Below are positions 18,814 through 27,353 of a DNA stretch of 64,000 bases, in pieces (within the stretch, counting starts at the first letter, position 1; the number at the start of each line of letters is the position of its first letter). Made by a program: the position numbers and the translations under genes. A model generated the notes under the pieces. The model saw only the letters and a program-made list of their open reading frames with translations. It made no database searches and was not told the DNA's origin. The stretch comes from Lachnospiraceae bacterium MC2017 (GTDB lineage Bacteria; Bacillota; Clostridia; Lachnospirales; Lachnospiraceae): positions 1-64,000 of the forward strand of contig JNJK01000015.1 of the NCBI GenBank assembly GCA_000701625.1, written 5' to 3'.

Positions 18814-19608
18814 TTAGATCACGTGCTTCTCTGTGAGCTTTCCTACGATGTAGTTTACTGCTTCAGCCGGAGAATCCGGAGTAACTACTTCGCCCTTACC
18901 CTTAGCAACCTTATCGGAAGCCTTAGCGATAACTGTCGGTGAACCAGCCTTACCGATGTTCTCATCAGCAACGTCCAGCTTATCTCTTCCCCAAACAGTT
19001 ACTTCCTTCTTGAAAGCATCAAAGATTCCGCCCGGAGTCATGTAACGGGGCTCATTAAGCTCGGAAAGAGCAGTAACGAGGCAAGGCATCTTTGCTGTAA
19101 GGATGTGATATCTATCATCAAACTGACGCTTAACTGTTACAGTCTTAGCTGCACGGTCAACCTTAAGCTCCTCTGCGTAGGAGATTACCGGGATATCAAG
19201 GTGCTCGGAGATCTGAGGACCAACCTGAGCTGTATCACCATCGATAGCCTGACGACCTGTGATGATGAGATCATACTCCATGTTCTTCAGAGCGCCTGCG
19301 ATCGTGGAAGATGTAGCCCAAGTATCAGCACCACCGAGTACACGGTCTGTGATCAGAAGACCTTCATCAGCGCCCATAGCGAGTGCCTCGCGAAGAACTT
19401 CATCAGCCTTCGGAAGACCCATTGTTACAACAGTAACTGTTGTGTTCTCAGGATCTTCGTCCTTGATGCGAAGGGCAGCCTCAAGGCCAGCCTTGTCATC
19501 CGGGTTCATAATTGCAAGCATTGCTGCTCTATCAAGTGTTCCATCGGGCTTAAACTTTACTCCACCCTTTGTATCAGGAACCTGCTTTACACATACAACG
19601 ATTTTCAT
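18814..19608 (-). CDS. etfB: Electron transfer flavoprotein subunit beta
   Basis: This 264-residue subunit pairs with EtfA. The N-terminus KIVVCVKQVPDTKGG, the nucleotide-binding GLPKADEVLREALAMGADE stretch and the ETF-beta signature region (around YDLIITGRQAIDGDTAQVGP) are all present. In the bifurcating EtfBs of Clostridia this last region contacts the second FAD. An AAAGGAG site precedes the ATG. It follows bcd by 112 bp that hold a 7-bp dyad, and is separated from etfA by the tandem repeat. Confidence 0.95.
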   Translation of the reverse strand: MKIVVCVKQVPDTKGGVKFKPDGTLDRAAMLAIMNPDDKAGLEAALRIKDEDPENTTVTVVTMGLPKADEVLREALAMGADEGLLITDRVLGGADTWATSSTIAGALKNMEYDLIITGRQAIDGDTAQVGPQISEHLDIPVISYAEELKVDRAAKTVTVKRQFDDRYHILTAKMPCLVTALSELNEPRYMTPGGIFDAFKKEVTVWGRDKLDVADENIGKAGSPTVIAKASDKVAKGKGEVVTPDSPAEAVNYIVGKLTEKHVI

Positions 19609-19652
19609 GTATTTGCTCCTTTATAATCAAACTAAAATGCTAAGTATAAGAA

Positions 19653-19677
19653 GTTCTGATCACTTCGTTCTCAGAAC
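19653..19677 (-). other. Small dyad between bcd and etfB
   Basis: A 7-bp inverted repeat (19653-19659 with 19671-19677) with an 11-nt loop lies in the bcd-etfB space. There is no T tract, so an RNA stability role is more likely than termination. Confidence 0.35.
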
Positions 19678-19720
19678 AAAGTTCACACTAAACTCGAAAA
19701 AACCTCGTTAAGTGTTCACT

Positions 19721-20881
19721 TTACTTAAGCAGTGCGCCGGAAATAACCATTCTCTGAACTTCTGATGTTCCTTCGTAGATCTCTGTGATCTTAGCATCTC
19801 TCATCATACGCTCTACTTCGTACTCTCTGATGTAGCCGTAACCGCCATGGAGCTGTACAGCCTTAGTTGTAACATCCATAGCAACCTCTGCTGCGAAAAG
19901 CTTAGCCTTAGCAGCTTCTACACCATAGTAACTCTTGTTTGCCTTAGCGTCTGCTGCCTGATATACAAGAAGTCTTGCAGCTTCACACTGAGTAGCCATG
20001 TTTGCAAGCTGGAACTGAGTATTCTGGAAAGCACCGATTGCTCTGCCGAACTGCTTTCTCTCCTTAACGTATGCAACAGTTCTGTCAAGAGCACCCTCAG
20101 CGATACCAAGAGCCTGAGCAGCGATACCGATACGTCCGCCGTCAAGTGTGTGCATTGCAACTGCGAATCCCTTGCCTCTCTGACCAAGAAGGTTCTCAGC
20201 CGGAATATGGCAATCCTGGAAGATAAGCTCGTATGTGGAAGAACCACAGATACCCATCTTATTCTCCTTTGTTCCGAATGTGAAACCAGGAGTATCCTTC
20301 TCAACGATGAATGCAGAGAACTTCTTCTGCTTTCTGCCTCTCTTATCCTCTACGATATCTGTGTAAGCGATGATGATATAAACATCAGCTTCCTTACCGT
20401 TTGTGATGAAGCACTTGGAACCGTTAAGGATCCACTCTTTTCCATCCTCAGAAAGAACAGCCTTTGTCTGAACACCCTGAGCATCTGTACCTGCGCCAGG
20501 CTCAGTAAGACCGAAAGCACCAAGCTTCTCACCCTTTGCAAGGGGAACAAGGTACTTCTGCTTCTGCTCTTCTGTACCGTATGTCATGATAGGGTCGCAG
20601 CAAAGTGATGTATGTGCAGATACGATAACTGCTGTAGTACCGCAAACCTTTGCAAGCTCTTCTACGCACATAGCGTATGTAAGCGGATCACAACCCTGTC
20701 CGCCGTACTCCTTCGGGATCGGAATACCCATGAAACCGTACTTCTGCATCTTCTTTACAGTTTCTCTGGGGAACTCATGTGTTTCATCAACTTCGATTGC
20801 GAGCGGCTTAACTTCCTTCTCTGCAAACGCTCTGAAAAGGTCACGAGCCATCTGATGCTCTTTACTTAACTGAAAATCCAT
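19721..20881 (-). CDS. bcd: Butyryl-CoA dehydrogenase
   Basis: This FAD enzyme reduces crotonyl-CoA to butyryl-CoA with EtfAB. The 386-residue protein shows the acyl-CoA dehydrogenase signatures GAFGLTEPGAGTDA near residue 130 and LNGSKCFITNG near 155. Near the C-terminus, QLHGGYGYIREYEVERMMRD precedes the catalytic base glutamate in ITEIYEGTSEVQ. The length matches short-chain members. A GGAGG site lies 7 nt before the ATG. It sits between hbd and etfB, as expected for the butyryl-CoA operon. Confidence 0.96.
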   Translation of the reverse strand: MDFQLSKEHQMARDLFRAFAEKEVKPLAIEVDETHEFPRETVKKMQKYGFMGIPIPKEYGGQGCDPLTYAMCVEELAKVCGTTAVIVSAHTSLCCDPIMTYGTEEQKQKYLVPLAKGEKLGAFGLTEPGAGTDAQGVQTKAVLSEDGKEWILNGSKCFITNGKEADVYIIIAYTDIVEDKRGRKQKKFSAFIVEKDTPGFTFGTKENKMGICGSSTYELIFQDCHIPAENLLGQRGKGFAVAMHTLDGGRIGIAAQALGIAEGALDRTVAYVKERKQFGRAIGAFQNTQFQLANMATQCEAARLLVYQAADAKANKSYYGVEAAKAKLFAAEVAMDVTTKAVQLHGGYGYIREYEVERMMRDAKITEIYEGTSEVQRMVISGALLK

Positions 20882-20909
20882 TATATTTCCTCCATATATA
20901 AAGTCGGAA

Positions 20910-20942
20910 GCCGACTGCCATGATAATTCGCCGGCAGTCGGC
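20910..20942 (-). other. Intercistronic hairpin between hbd and bcd
   Basis: Perfect 10-bp GC-rich arms (20910-20919 with 20933-20942) enclose 13 nt. It lies 22 bp past the hbd stop codon and lacks a T run, so the message likely continues. It may protect or divide the transcript. Confidence 0.6.
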
Positions 20943-20964
20943 GCCGAATGTTCTTTTTATAAAA

Positions 20965-21843
20965 TTAAAGCTTGTCTACCGGAGTCTTTGTACGATCTTC
21001 GTTGTACTTGTAGAAACCGATGCCTGTCTTTACGCCAAGCTTCTTTCCGCGAACCATCTTGCGGAGAAGCGGGCATGCGCGATACTTGCTGTCGCCTGTC
21101 TCCTTGTAGAGAACATCCATGATAGCAAGAACGATATCAAGACCGATGTAATCACCGAGCTCAAGGGGTCCCATCGGGTGGTTGCAGCCGAGCTTCATTG
21201 CTGTATCGATACCCTCGATATCAGAAATGCCCTCGCTGTATACGAAGATACCTTCGTTGATCATCGGAACAAGGATTCTGTTTACAACGAAACCAGGAGC
21301 CTCGTTAACCTGTACCGGGATCTTTCCAAGAGCCTTGGAGATCTCAACAACCTTCTCAGTTGTCTCCTTCGGTGTGTTTGCACCGGAGATAACCTCGATG
21401 AGCTTCATTACAGGAGCCGGATTGAAGAAGTGCATGCCGATGATAGGCTTTGAAAGTCCGGAACCGATCTCTGTAATGGAAAGTGAAGAAGTATTTGATG
21501 CATAGATGCAGTCAGGATTCTTAACGATCTCATCCTGAAGCTCCTTGAATGTAGCCTTCTTGATATCCATAACTTCAAGAGCTGCCTCAACTACGAGATC
21601 AGGATCTGTAGCCTGAGAGTTAAGACCTGTAGAGATCTTTGCGAGATAGCTGTCAGCTGTCTCCTGTGTGATCTTCTCCTTCTTTACGAGTCTGGAAAGA
21701 TTCTTTTCGATCTTAGCCTTTCCGCCATCAGCGAACTCCTGCTTAATATCGCAAAGATAAACCTTCTCAACCTCACCGCACTGTGCAAATGCCTGTGCGA
21801 TACCGCTTCCCATTGTGCCGGCACCGATAACTGCTACCTTCAT
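20965..21843 (-). CDS. hbd: 3-hydroxybutyryl-CoA dehydrogenase
   Basis: It reduces acetoacetyl-CoA to 3-hydroxybutyryl-CoA with NAD(P)H. The Rossmann motif GAGTMGSGIAQAFA is at the N-terminus. The catalytic His-Glu region appears as GMHFFNPAPVMKLIEVI near residue 140, and NEAPGFVVNRIL marks the start of the C-terminal helical domain. The 292-residue length is close to that of the clostridial enzyme. An AGGAGG site precedes the ATG. It lies between crt and bcd. Confidence 0.96.
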   Translation of the reverse strand: MKVAVIGAGTMGSGIAQAFAQCGEVEKVYLCDIKQEFADGGKAKIEKNLSRLVKKEKITQETADSYLAKISTGLNSQATDPDLVVEAALEVMDIKKATFKELQDEIVKNPDCIYASNTSSLSITEIGSGLSKPIIGMHFFNPAPVMKLIEVISGANTPKETTEKVVEISKALGKIPVQVNEAPGFVVNRILVPMINEGIFVYSEGISDIEGIDTAMKLGCNHPMGPLELGDYIGLDIVLAIMDVLYKETGDSKYRACPLLRKMVRGKKLGVKTGIGFYKYNEDRTKTPVDKL

Positions 21844-21922
21844 TTGTATTTCCTCCTGTTTATTCTTACGGGATATTTAGCCGGTCCCGTCTCCGGAATC
21901 TATCAAAAAATGTTAAAGTCAA

Positions 21923-22717
21923 TTACTCGTTCTTGAACTCAACGTGCTTAACCTTAGCCGGATCATCCTTCTTTCTAAGGAAGTTTGCCATACCCTCTTT
22001 CTGATCGTATGACTCGAAGCATGAACCGAAAAGCTTCTCTTCGATAACGAGAGCATCGTCGATATTTGTCTGCATGCCATCGTTGATAGCCTTCTTGCAG
22101 GCACGTACAGCGATAGGAGCATTCTGAGCGATGGTATTTGCCATCTTCTCAGCTGTTGCCATAAGTTCCTCAGCCGGAACTACCTGATTTACGAGACCGA
22201 TTCTCAGAGCCTCATCAGCCTTGATATTTCTTGCAGTGTAGATCATCTGCTTAGCCATACCCATGCCTACGAGACGAGCAAGTCTCTGTGTTCCGCCAAA
22301 GCCCGGTGTGATTCCGAGACCAACCTCAGGCTGACCAAATACTGCATTCTCAGATGCGATCCTGATATCACAGCTCATGGAGATCTCACAGCCACCGCCA
22401 AGTGCGAAGCCATTGATAGCTGCGATCACAGGAATCGGGAATGCTTCGATCTTACGGAAAACATCATTTCCCTTCTTACCGAAAGCTTCGCCCTCTGCCT
22501 TTGTAAGTGTGCTCATCTCTCCGATGTCAGCACCAGCTACGAAGGATTTGTCGCCTGCACCTGTAAGAACAAGGCAGCGAACAGCGTTTGTGTCAACACT
22601 GTCAAGAACAGCGTTAAGATCATCAAGAACCTGAGAATTAAGTGCATTGAGAGCCTTCTCACGGTTAATTGTCATAACTGCGATCTGACCCTTAACTTCA
22701 TAATCAACGAATCCCAT
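21923..22717 (-). CDS. crt: 3-hydroxybutyryl-CoA dehydratase (crotonase)
   Basis: It dehydrates 3-hydroxybutyryl-CoA to crotonyl-CoA. The oxyanion-hole segments of the crotonase fold are present: SFVAGADIGEM near residue 62 and NGFALGGGCEISMSCDIRIA near 105. The two catalytic glutamates lie in GGGCEI and in FGQPEVGLGITPGFGG. At 264 residues it is typical. A GAGGA site is placed 9 nt before the ATG. It lies second in the operon, after thl, from which a hairpin separates it. Confidence 0.95.
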   Translation of the reverse strand: MGFVDYEVKGQIAVMTINREKALNALNSQVLDDLNAVLDSVDTNAVRCLVLTGAGDKSFVAGADIGEMSTLTKAEGEAFGKKGNDVFRKIEAFPIPVIAAINGFALGGGCEISMSCDIRIASENAVFGQPEVGLGITPGFGGTQRLARLVGMGMAKQMIYTARNIKADEALRIGLVNQVVPAEELMATAEKMANTIAQNAPIAVRACKKAINDGMQTNIDDALVIEEKLFGSCFESYDQKEGMANFLRKKDDPAKVKHVEFKNE

Positions 22718-22753
22718 TTAATTGGTTCCTCGCTTTCATTTTATTTTTGTAAA

Positions 22754-22775
22754 AGGGGAAGTAACCACTTCCCCT
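22754..22775 (-). other. Terminator-like hairpin between thl and crt
   Basis: A perfect 9-bp stem (22754-22762 with 22767-22775) with a 4-nt loop is followed on the minus strand by TTTTACAAAAAT. It could be a leaky terminator that makes thl more abundant than the downstream genes. Confidence 0.55.
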
Positions 22776-22800
22776 CTTTAGTTACATGCTTTAATAAAGA

Positions 22801-23985
22801 TTACTCTTCGTAAGCCTTAACAACTGTTGAGCAGCCCATACCACCACCGATACACAGTGTAGCAAGACCTGTCTTTGCACCAGTTCTCTCCATGTTGTGA
22901 AGAAGAGTAACAAGGATACGGCATCCTGAAGCTCCTACCGGATGTCCAAGAGCGATAGCACCACCTGTTACGTTGAGCTTGTTGAGATCGAAGCCAAGAT
23001 CCTTACCTACTGCAACAGACTGTGCTGCAAATGCCTCGTTTGCCTCATAGATATCGAAGTCTTCGATAGTCATGTTGAGCTTCTTCATAACCTTCTTTGT
23101 GGAAGCTACAGGTCCTACACCCATGATGGAAGGATCTACGCCGCCGAGAGCTCCGCCAACCCATGTAGCCATAGGCTTAACACCAAGCTCCTTAGCCTTC
23201 TCCTCAGACATAACAACAACTGCTGCTGCACCGTCGTTGATACCTGAAGCATTACCAGCTGTAACAACACCATCCGGATTGATAGCACGAAGCTTGCTAA
23301 GAGACTCAGCTGTTGTACCAGCACGAGGGCCCTCGTCTGTATCAACAACGATAGTCTGCTTCTTCTGCTTAACTTCTACAGGAACGATCTCCTTCTTGAA
23401 GTAGCCCTTCTCGATAGCGTCAACAGCCTTCTGCTGGCTCTTTGCAGCGAACTCATCAAGTTCTTCACGAGTAAGTCCCCACTGCTCAGCTACATTATCA
23501 GCTGTCTTGATCATGTGATAATCATTGAATGCATCCCAAAGAGCATCCTTGATCATTGTATCAATAAGTGTATTGTTGCCCATTCTGTAACCAAAACGAG
23601 CCTTATCAAGTGCGAAAGGAGCCATGGACATATTTTCCATACCGCCTGCAACTACGATATCAGCATCGCCTGCCTCGATCATCTGAGCAGCCATATTTAC
23701 GCTGTCAAGACCTGAACCGCAAACTACGTTTACTGTAACAGCAGTTGTCTCGATCGGAAGACCTGCCTTAAGAGTTGCCTGACGTGCAACGTTCTGGCCA
23801 AGACCTGCCTGGATTACGCATCCCATATATACATGATCTACCTGCTCTGCAGGAACGCCTGCTCTCTTAAGAGCTTCTTTGATGACGATTGCGCCAAGGT
23901 CAACTGCAGGAGTTGTGGAAAGTGCGCCGCCCATTTTGCCGATTGCAGTACGGCATGCGCCTGCAAGTACGATCTTCTTTGCCAT
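22801..23985 (-). CDS. thl: Acetyl-CoA acetyltransferase (thiolase)
   Basis: It condenses two acetyl-CoA into acetoacetyl-CoA, the entry step of butyrate synthesis. The nucleophilic cysteine is in [14 protein letters not shown] near residue 89. The second active-site motifs are NEAFAAQ and [14 protein letters not shown]. The catalytic base cysteine lies in CIGGGMG near residue 380. At 394 residues it is a standard tetrameric biosynthetic thiolase. An AAGGAGG site lies 8 nt before the ATG. It is the promoter-proximal gene of the thl-crt-hbd-bcd-etfB-etfA operon. Confidence 0.96.
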   Translation of the reverse strand: MAKKIVLAGACRTAIGKMGGALSTTPAVDLGAIVIKEALKRAGVPAEQVDHVYMGCVIQAGLGQNVARQATLKAGLPIETTAVTVNVVCGSGLDSVNMAAQMIEAGDADIVVAGGMENMSMAPFALDKARFGYRMGNNTLIDTMIKDALWDAFNDYHMIKTADNVAEQWGLTREELDEFAAKSQQKAVDAIEKGYFKKEIVPVEVKQKKQTIVVDTDEGPRAGTTAESLSKLRAINPDGVVTAGNASGINDGAAAVVVMSEEKAKELGVKPMATWVGGALGGVDPSIMGVGPVASTKKVMKKLNMTIEDFDIYEANEAFAAQSVAVGKDLGFDLNKLNVTGGAIALGHPVGASGCRILVTLLHNMERTGAKTGLATLCIGGGMGCSTVVKAYEE

Positions 23986-24122
23986 TGAATTGCCTCCTTA
24001 ATTTATACATTTGTTTTAATTTACTGTATAACCTGTCTTGCTTTTTTCCTGACATTCATCATTTCTTTTGTATGATTGCACAACCAGGAGCAAGATTGTT
24101 ATTTTTTTCACAGCCATCTACG

Positions 24123-24151
24123 ATAATAGCACACGTATGCGGCTTTTGCAA
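24123..24151 (-). promoter_or_regulatory. Promoter of the thl operon
   Basis: On the minus strand TTGCAA (24146-24151) and TATTAT (24123-24128) are spaced by 17 bp. The leader before thl would be about 130 nt. Confidence 0.55.
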
Positions 24152-24156
24152 GAAAT

Positions 24157-24174
24157 ATGTTAAAGTTTTGACGA
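24157..24174. promoter_or_regulatory. Rex-like redox operator upstream of thl
   Basis: ATGTTAA-AGTT-TTGACGA matches the Rex operator at 11 of 14 positions and lies 6 bp upstream of the -35 element. It is weaker than the ptb site. Together the two sites suggest shared NADH-responsive control, by analogy with Rex control of thl/crt in clostridia. Confidence 0.3.
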
Positions 24175-24189
24175 AAAATGTATTTAGGC

Positions 24190-24220
24190 AAAAACTTAGC
24201 CGGGAGCAGATGCTCCCGGC
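24190..24220 (-). terminator. Terminator of hpf
   Basis: A perfect 9-bp GC-rich stem (24199-24207 with 24212-24220), a 4-nt loop, and TTTTT four bases after the stem on the minus strand follow the hpf stop codon. Confidence 0.8.
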
Positions 24221-24270
24221 CTCATTAACCCCTTTTCCCCTTTCACGGCGTCCCCTTCAGACGCGTTTTC

Positions 24271-24801
24271 TTAATTCTCAGGTTCGATCAGACCGTATGT
24301 GTTTCCTTTTCTCTTGTAAACAACATTTACTTCATCTGTTTCCGCATTACGGAATACATAGAAATTGTGTCCAAGGAGTTCCATCTGCACGCATGCATCT
24401 TCGGGATACATGGGTTTGAAGCCAAACTTCTTTGACTTTACGATCTTAATCTCGTCATCTTCCTCATATTCGCGATCAACATACTCTTTCGCAAAAGAAC
24501 CGCTATTCTGCTTGCGATCTACGATCTTATTCTTGTACTTCTTCATCTGTTTCTCGATCGTCTCCTCCACGAGATCGATAGAAACATACATATCATTAGT
24601 AACCTGCTCTGAGCGGATTATACTTCCTTTCACAGGGATCGTTACCTCGATTTTCTGGCGATCCTTCTTCTCAACGCTCAGTGTGACGTCAACTTCAGTA
24701 TCCGGTGCAAAGTACTTCTCAAGTTTACCGATTTTCTCCTCTACCGCTGTTCTAAGGCCTGGAGTAACATCAATATTCTTTCCAGCAATTGCAAAACGCA
24801 T
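24271..24801 (-). CDS. hpf: Ribosome hibernation promoting factor, long form
   Basis: Long HPF binds the 30S subunit and dimerises 70S ribosomes into inactive 100S particles in stationary phase. The 176-residue protein has the N-terminal S30AE domain (residues 1-100, RFAIAGKNIDVTPGLRTAVE). The C-terminal dimerisation domain (about 120-176) contains SKKFGFKPMYPEDACVQMELLGHNF. The ATG at 24801 has a better-placed AGGA site than the GTG three codons upstream. It is monocistronic, with its own promoter and terminator. Confidence 0.93.
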   Translation of the reverse strand: MRFAIAGKNIDVTPGLRTAVEEKIGKLEKYFAPDTEVDVTLSVEKKDRQKIEVTIPVKGSIIRSEQVTNDMYVSIDLVEETIEKQMKKYKNKIVDRKQNSGSFAKEYVDREYEEDDEIKIVKSKKFGFKPMYPEDACVQMELLGHNFYVFRNAETDEVNVVYKRKGNTYGLIEPEN

Positions 24802-24916
24802 ACAGACCACATCCTTTACTTTTGTATTTGACCGTCAGTCATATGCCGTTTACGTATGAACTGTAACACGACATTCACAATTTTTTAACATCTAGCACGG
24901 TCATCTTTGTGCAAAT

Positions 24917-24945
24917 ATTATAACACGGTGTTTTTGGTCATGCAA
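24917..24945 (-). promoter_or_regulatory. Promoter of hpf
   Basis: On the minus strand TTGCAT (24940-24945) and a perfect TATAAT (24917-24922) are spaced by 17 bp. The leader is about 110 nt and contains the decamer TGTTACAGTT (24859-24868), also seen in two other leaders. No firm promoter for the divergent plus-strand FkbH operon was found in 24950-25126. Confidence 0.6.
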
Positions 24946-25126
24946 TAAAAATATATAAAGACTTTTGTCTGACCATACCGCCGTTATCTCCGCGTTTCAC
25001 TATCCACTTTTCGTTTTACTTTTTTATTGACTCATCACCAAACGTCTCGATGTTAACAATCATTTGTTCATTATTCGAATATGGTGTATTGTAATTGTAC
25101 ATATTAAACCTTTGAAAGGAATTTTT

Positions 25127-26926
25127 ATGCGAGAACTCGAATATCCCTTTGACGGAAATTACATTATAAAAAAGAAAAAATCTCTGCGTCGTCAGCTTTT
25201 GAGTGAGGAAGGTGTCCGTTTTACACCTCTCCGTATCGCGATCCTCGGCGGCGAAACAACTAACGATATCAAAAACGTTATGGAGCTTTTTCTCCTGAAC
25301 AACAAGATCCAACCGGAATTTTATGAATCCGAGTATAACCGTTATTACGAAGATGCAATGTTTCCTAACGAGGAACTGGAATCTTTTAAGCCGGAACTCA
25401 TTTTTTTCTGTACCTGTAACAGAAACATTGCCGAGTTTCCGGAAATCACAGATAGTAATGAACTTGTCGAAAGCAAACTCCAAAGCACATACGAAAGATT
25501 TCAGGCAATGTGGGACCATGTTTCCACGACTTATAACTGTCCGATCATCCAGAACAATTTTGATCCCCCTATGTTCCGTCTCATGGGAAACCGTGATTCA
25601 TGGGACATTCACGGACGAACAAATTTCATCAACAGACTTAACCAGCTTTTTGCGGAATATGCTGCAGCGCATGAGAATTTTTACATACACGACATCAATT
25701 ATGAAGCTTCAGTGATCGGTCTTTCTAACTGGTCCGATTCTTCGTACTGGCACATGTATAAATATGGTGTATCTGTTCCCGCGATCCCTTTTTTCTCATT
25801 TAACGTATCTAATATCGTCAAGTCAATAATAGGAAAAAACAAAAAAGTGCTCATGCTCGACATGGATAATACGCTTTGGGGCGGAGTCATCGGTGATGAT
25901 GGAGCAGATAATATAGAAATCGGACAGGAAACTGCCATGAGCCAGGTCTACAGCGAGTTCCAGAGCTATGTGAAATCTCTTAAGTCTCTGGGCGTCCTTC
26001 TGACCGTTAATTCTAAAAATGATCATGATACGGCTGTTAAGGGATTGGAACGACCTGATTCTATCCTCCATCCCGACGACTTTGTCTCCATGAAGATAAA
26101 CTGGGATCCAAAGAGCAGAAATCTCGTAGATACCGCTGCTGAACTTAATCTCCTGCCTGAAAGTTTTGTCTTTGCCGATGATAATCCGGCAGAACGAGAG
26201 ATCATCAGACAGGAAGTTCCCGGAGCCTCTGTTCCAGAAATTGGCAACAGCCCCGAGCACTATATCGAGATCCTTGACCGTTCGGGATTTTTCGAAACTA
26301 CAAACCTTTCTGCCGATGACCTCAAACGCAATGAAATGTATCAGGCTAATGCAGCAAGAAGTGCTGCCAAGGCTTCTTTCCAAGATTATGATGATTATCT
26401 GAAATCTCTACAGATGAATGGTGAGATACAGGGCTTTGTCCCTGCATATATGGCACGTATCGCCCAGCTCACAAATAAGAGCAATCAGTTTAATCTCACC
26501 ACAAAGAGATATACTCAAAGCGAGATCGAGGCTGTTTCTGCTGATCCGTCCTACATTGATATATATGGAAAACTTACTGACAAATTCGGGGACAACGGTG
26601 TAGTTAGTGTGGTTATTGGAAATGTCCGCAATAACGAGTGTCACATTGATCTCTGGATCATGAGCTGCCGTGTTTTAAAGCGCCAGATGGAAAATGCTAT
26701 GATGGACGCACTGGTTCACGAATGTAAGGCACGGGGATTACAAAAAATTGTTGGTTACTATTACCCTACAGCCAAGAACAATATGGTCAGAGAGTTTTTC
26801 GCTGATCGAGGTTTTAATAAGATCAGCGAAGACACCGATGGTAATACCGTTTGGGAATTTGATCTGACTGCCGATTACACATTACAGAACACTGTTATTA
26901 GCGTTAATAAGACGGAGGATTGTTGA
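25127..26926 (+). CDS. FkbH-like HAD-superfamily enzyme (HAD-IIIC)
   Basis: FkbH proteins take the glyceryl group from 1,3-bisphosphoglycerate, dephosphorylate it and load it on an acyl carrier protein. The 599-residue chain has an N-terminal SGNH-like segment (about 35-220) and the HAD core. The core shows the nucleophile motif LMLDMDNTLWGGVIGDDG near residue 245, LLTVNSKND, MKINWDPKSRN and FVFADDNPAERE. A C-terminal GNAT-like domain follows (about 430-590). The ATG at 25127 has an AAAGGA site; the frame opens 21 codons earlier without one. It heads a plus-strand operon of four genes, 1 bp before the VOC gene, ending with a carrier protein. The true acyl group is not shown by sequence. Confidence 0.85.
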   Translation: MRELEYPFDGNYIIKKKKSLRRQLLSEEGVRFTPLRIAILGGETTNDIKNVMELFLLNNKIQPEFYESEYNRYYEDAMFPNEELESFKPELIFFCTCNRNIAEFPEITDSNELVESKLQSTYERFQAMWDHVSTTYNCPIIQNNFDPPMFRLMGNRDSWDIHGRTNFINRLNQLFAEYAAAHENFYIHDINYEASVIGLSNWSDSSYWHMYKYGVSVPAIPFFSFNVSNIVKSIIGKNKKVLMLDMDNTLWGGVIGDDGADNIEIGQETAMSQVYSEFQSYVKSLKSLGVLLTVNSKNDHDTAVKGLERPDSILHPDDFVSMKINWDPKSRNLVDTAAELNLLPESFVFADDNPAEREIIRQEVPGASVPEIGNSPEHYIEILDRSGFFETTNLSADDLKRNEMYQANAARSAAKASFQDYDDYLKSLQMNGEIQGFVPAYMARIAQLTNKSNQFNLTTKRYTQSEIEAVSADPSYIDIYGKLTDKFGDNGVVSVVIGNVRNNECHIDLWIMSCRVLKRQMENAMMDALVHECKARGLQKIVGYYYPTAKNNMVREFFADRGFNKISEDTDGNTVWEFDLTADYTLQNTVISVNKTEDC

Positions 26927-26927
26927 T

Positions 26928-27326
26928 TTGTCTTTGAAAGTGCACCACATCGGATATATGATAAAGAAGATTTCCCGTTCTCTGCCACAGTTCCTTGAAC
27001 TCGGATATGCGGTAGAAATCCCGGAATTTTCTGACGAAAGTCGTAAATGCGATTTCTGTTTTTTGATAAAAGATGGTTACAGGGTTGAACTTATCAGCCC
27101 ATGGAGTGAGGAGTCTTCTCTTTTTCCGATGCTTAAACATCACAAAAATATGATGTATCACATCTGCTACGAGACTGATGATATTCAGGCAGAGATCGAC
27201 CGGCTCACCGGACTTCATTATGCTCTTATAGAGCCGCCAGCAGCTGCCCCCGCGATTTCCGGCACTGCTATTGTTGCTTTCCTCATGCACAAGGATCTTG
27301 GGATGATCGAACTCGTGAAGGAATGA
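26928..27326 (+). CDS. VOC-fold (glyoxalase/epimerase-like) protein
   Basis: This 132-residue protein has the vicinal-oxygen-chelate fold, closest in pattern to methylmalonyl-CoA epimerase-like members. The N-terminal metal-ligand histidine is in VHHIGYMIKKI, a glutamate in RVELISPW, another histidine in MYHICYET, and a C-terminal glutamate in GMIELV. The start is TTG with a GGAGG site 9 nt upstream. It is 1 bp from the FkbH stop, so it is surely co-translated. It may act on an intermediate bound to the carrier protein; substrate unknown. Confidence 0.75.
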   Translation: MSLKVHHIGYMIKKISRSLPQFLELGYAVEIPEFSDESRKCDFCFLIKDGYRVELISPWSEESSLFPMLKHHKNMMYHICYETDDIQAEIDRLTGLHYALIEPPAAAPAISGTAIVAFLMHKDLGMIELVKE

Positions 27327-27353
27327 GTCAAAATATTTATATAAGGAGTTATT

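Noticed and set aside
19847-20608. A 253-codon plus-strand frame opposite bcd
   Set aside because: Shadow of a strongly biased coding sequence; composition is Cys/Leu/Ser-rich and no family is recognised.
25016-25519. A 167-codon minus-strand frame opposite the FkbH start
   Set aside because: It overlaps the conserved FkbH N-terminus and has no ribosome site or known motif.
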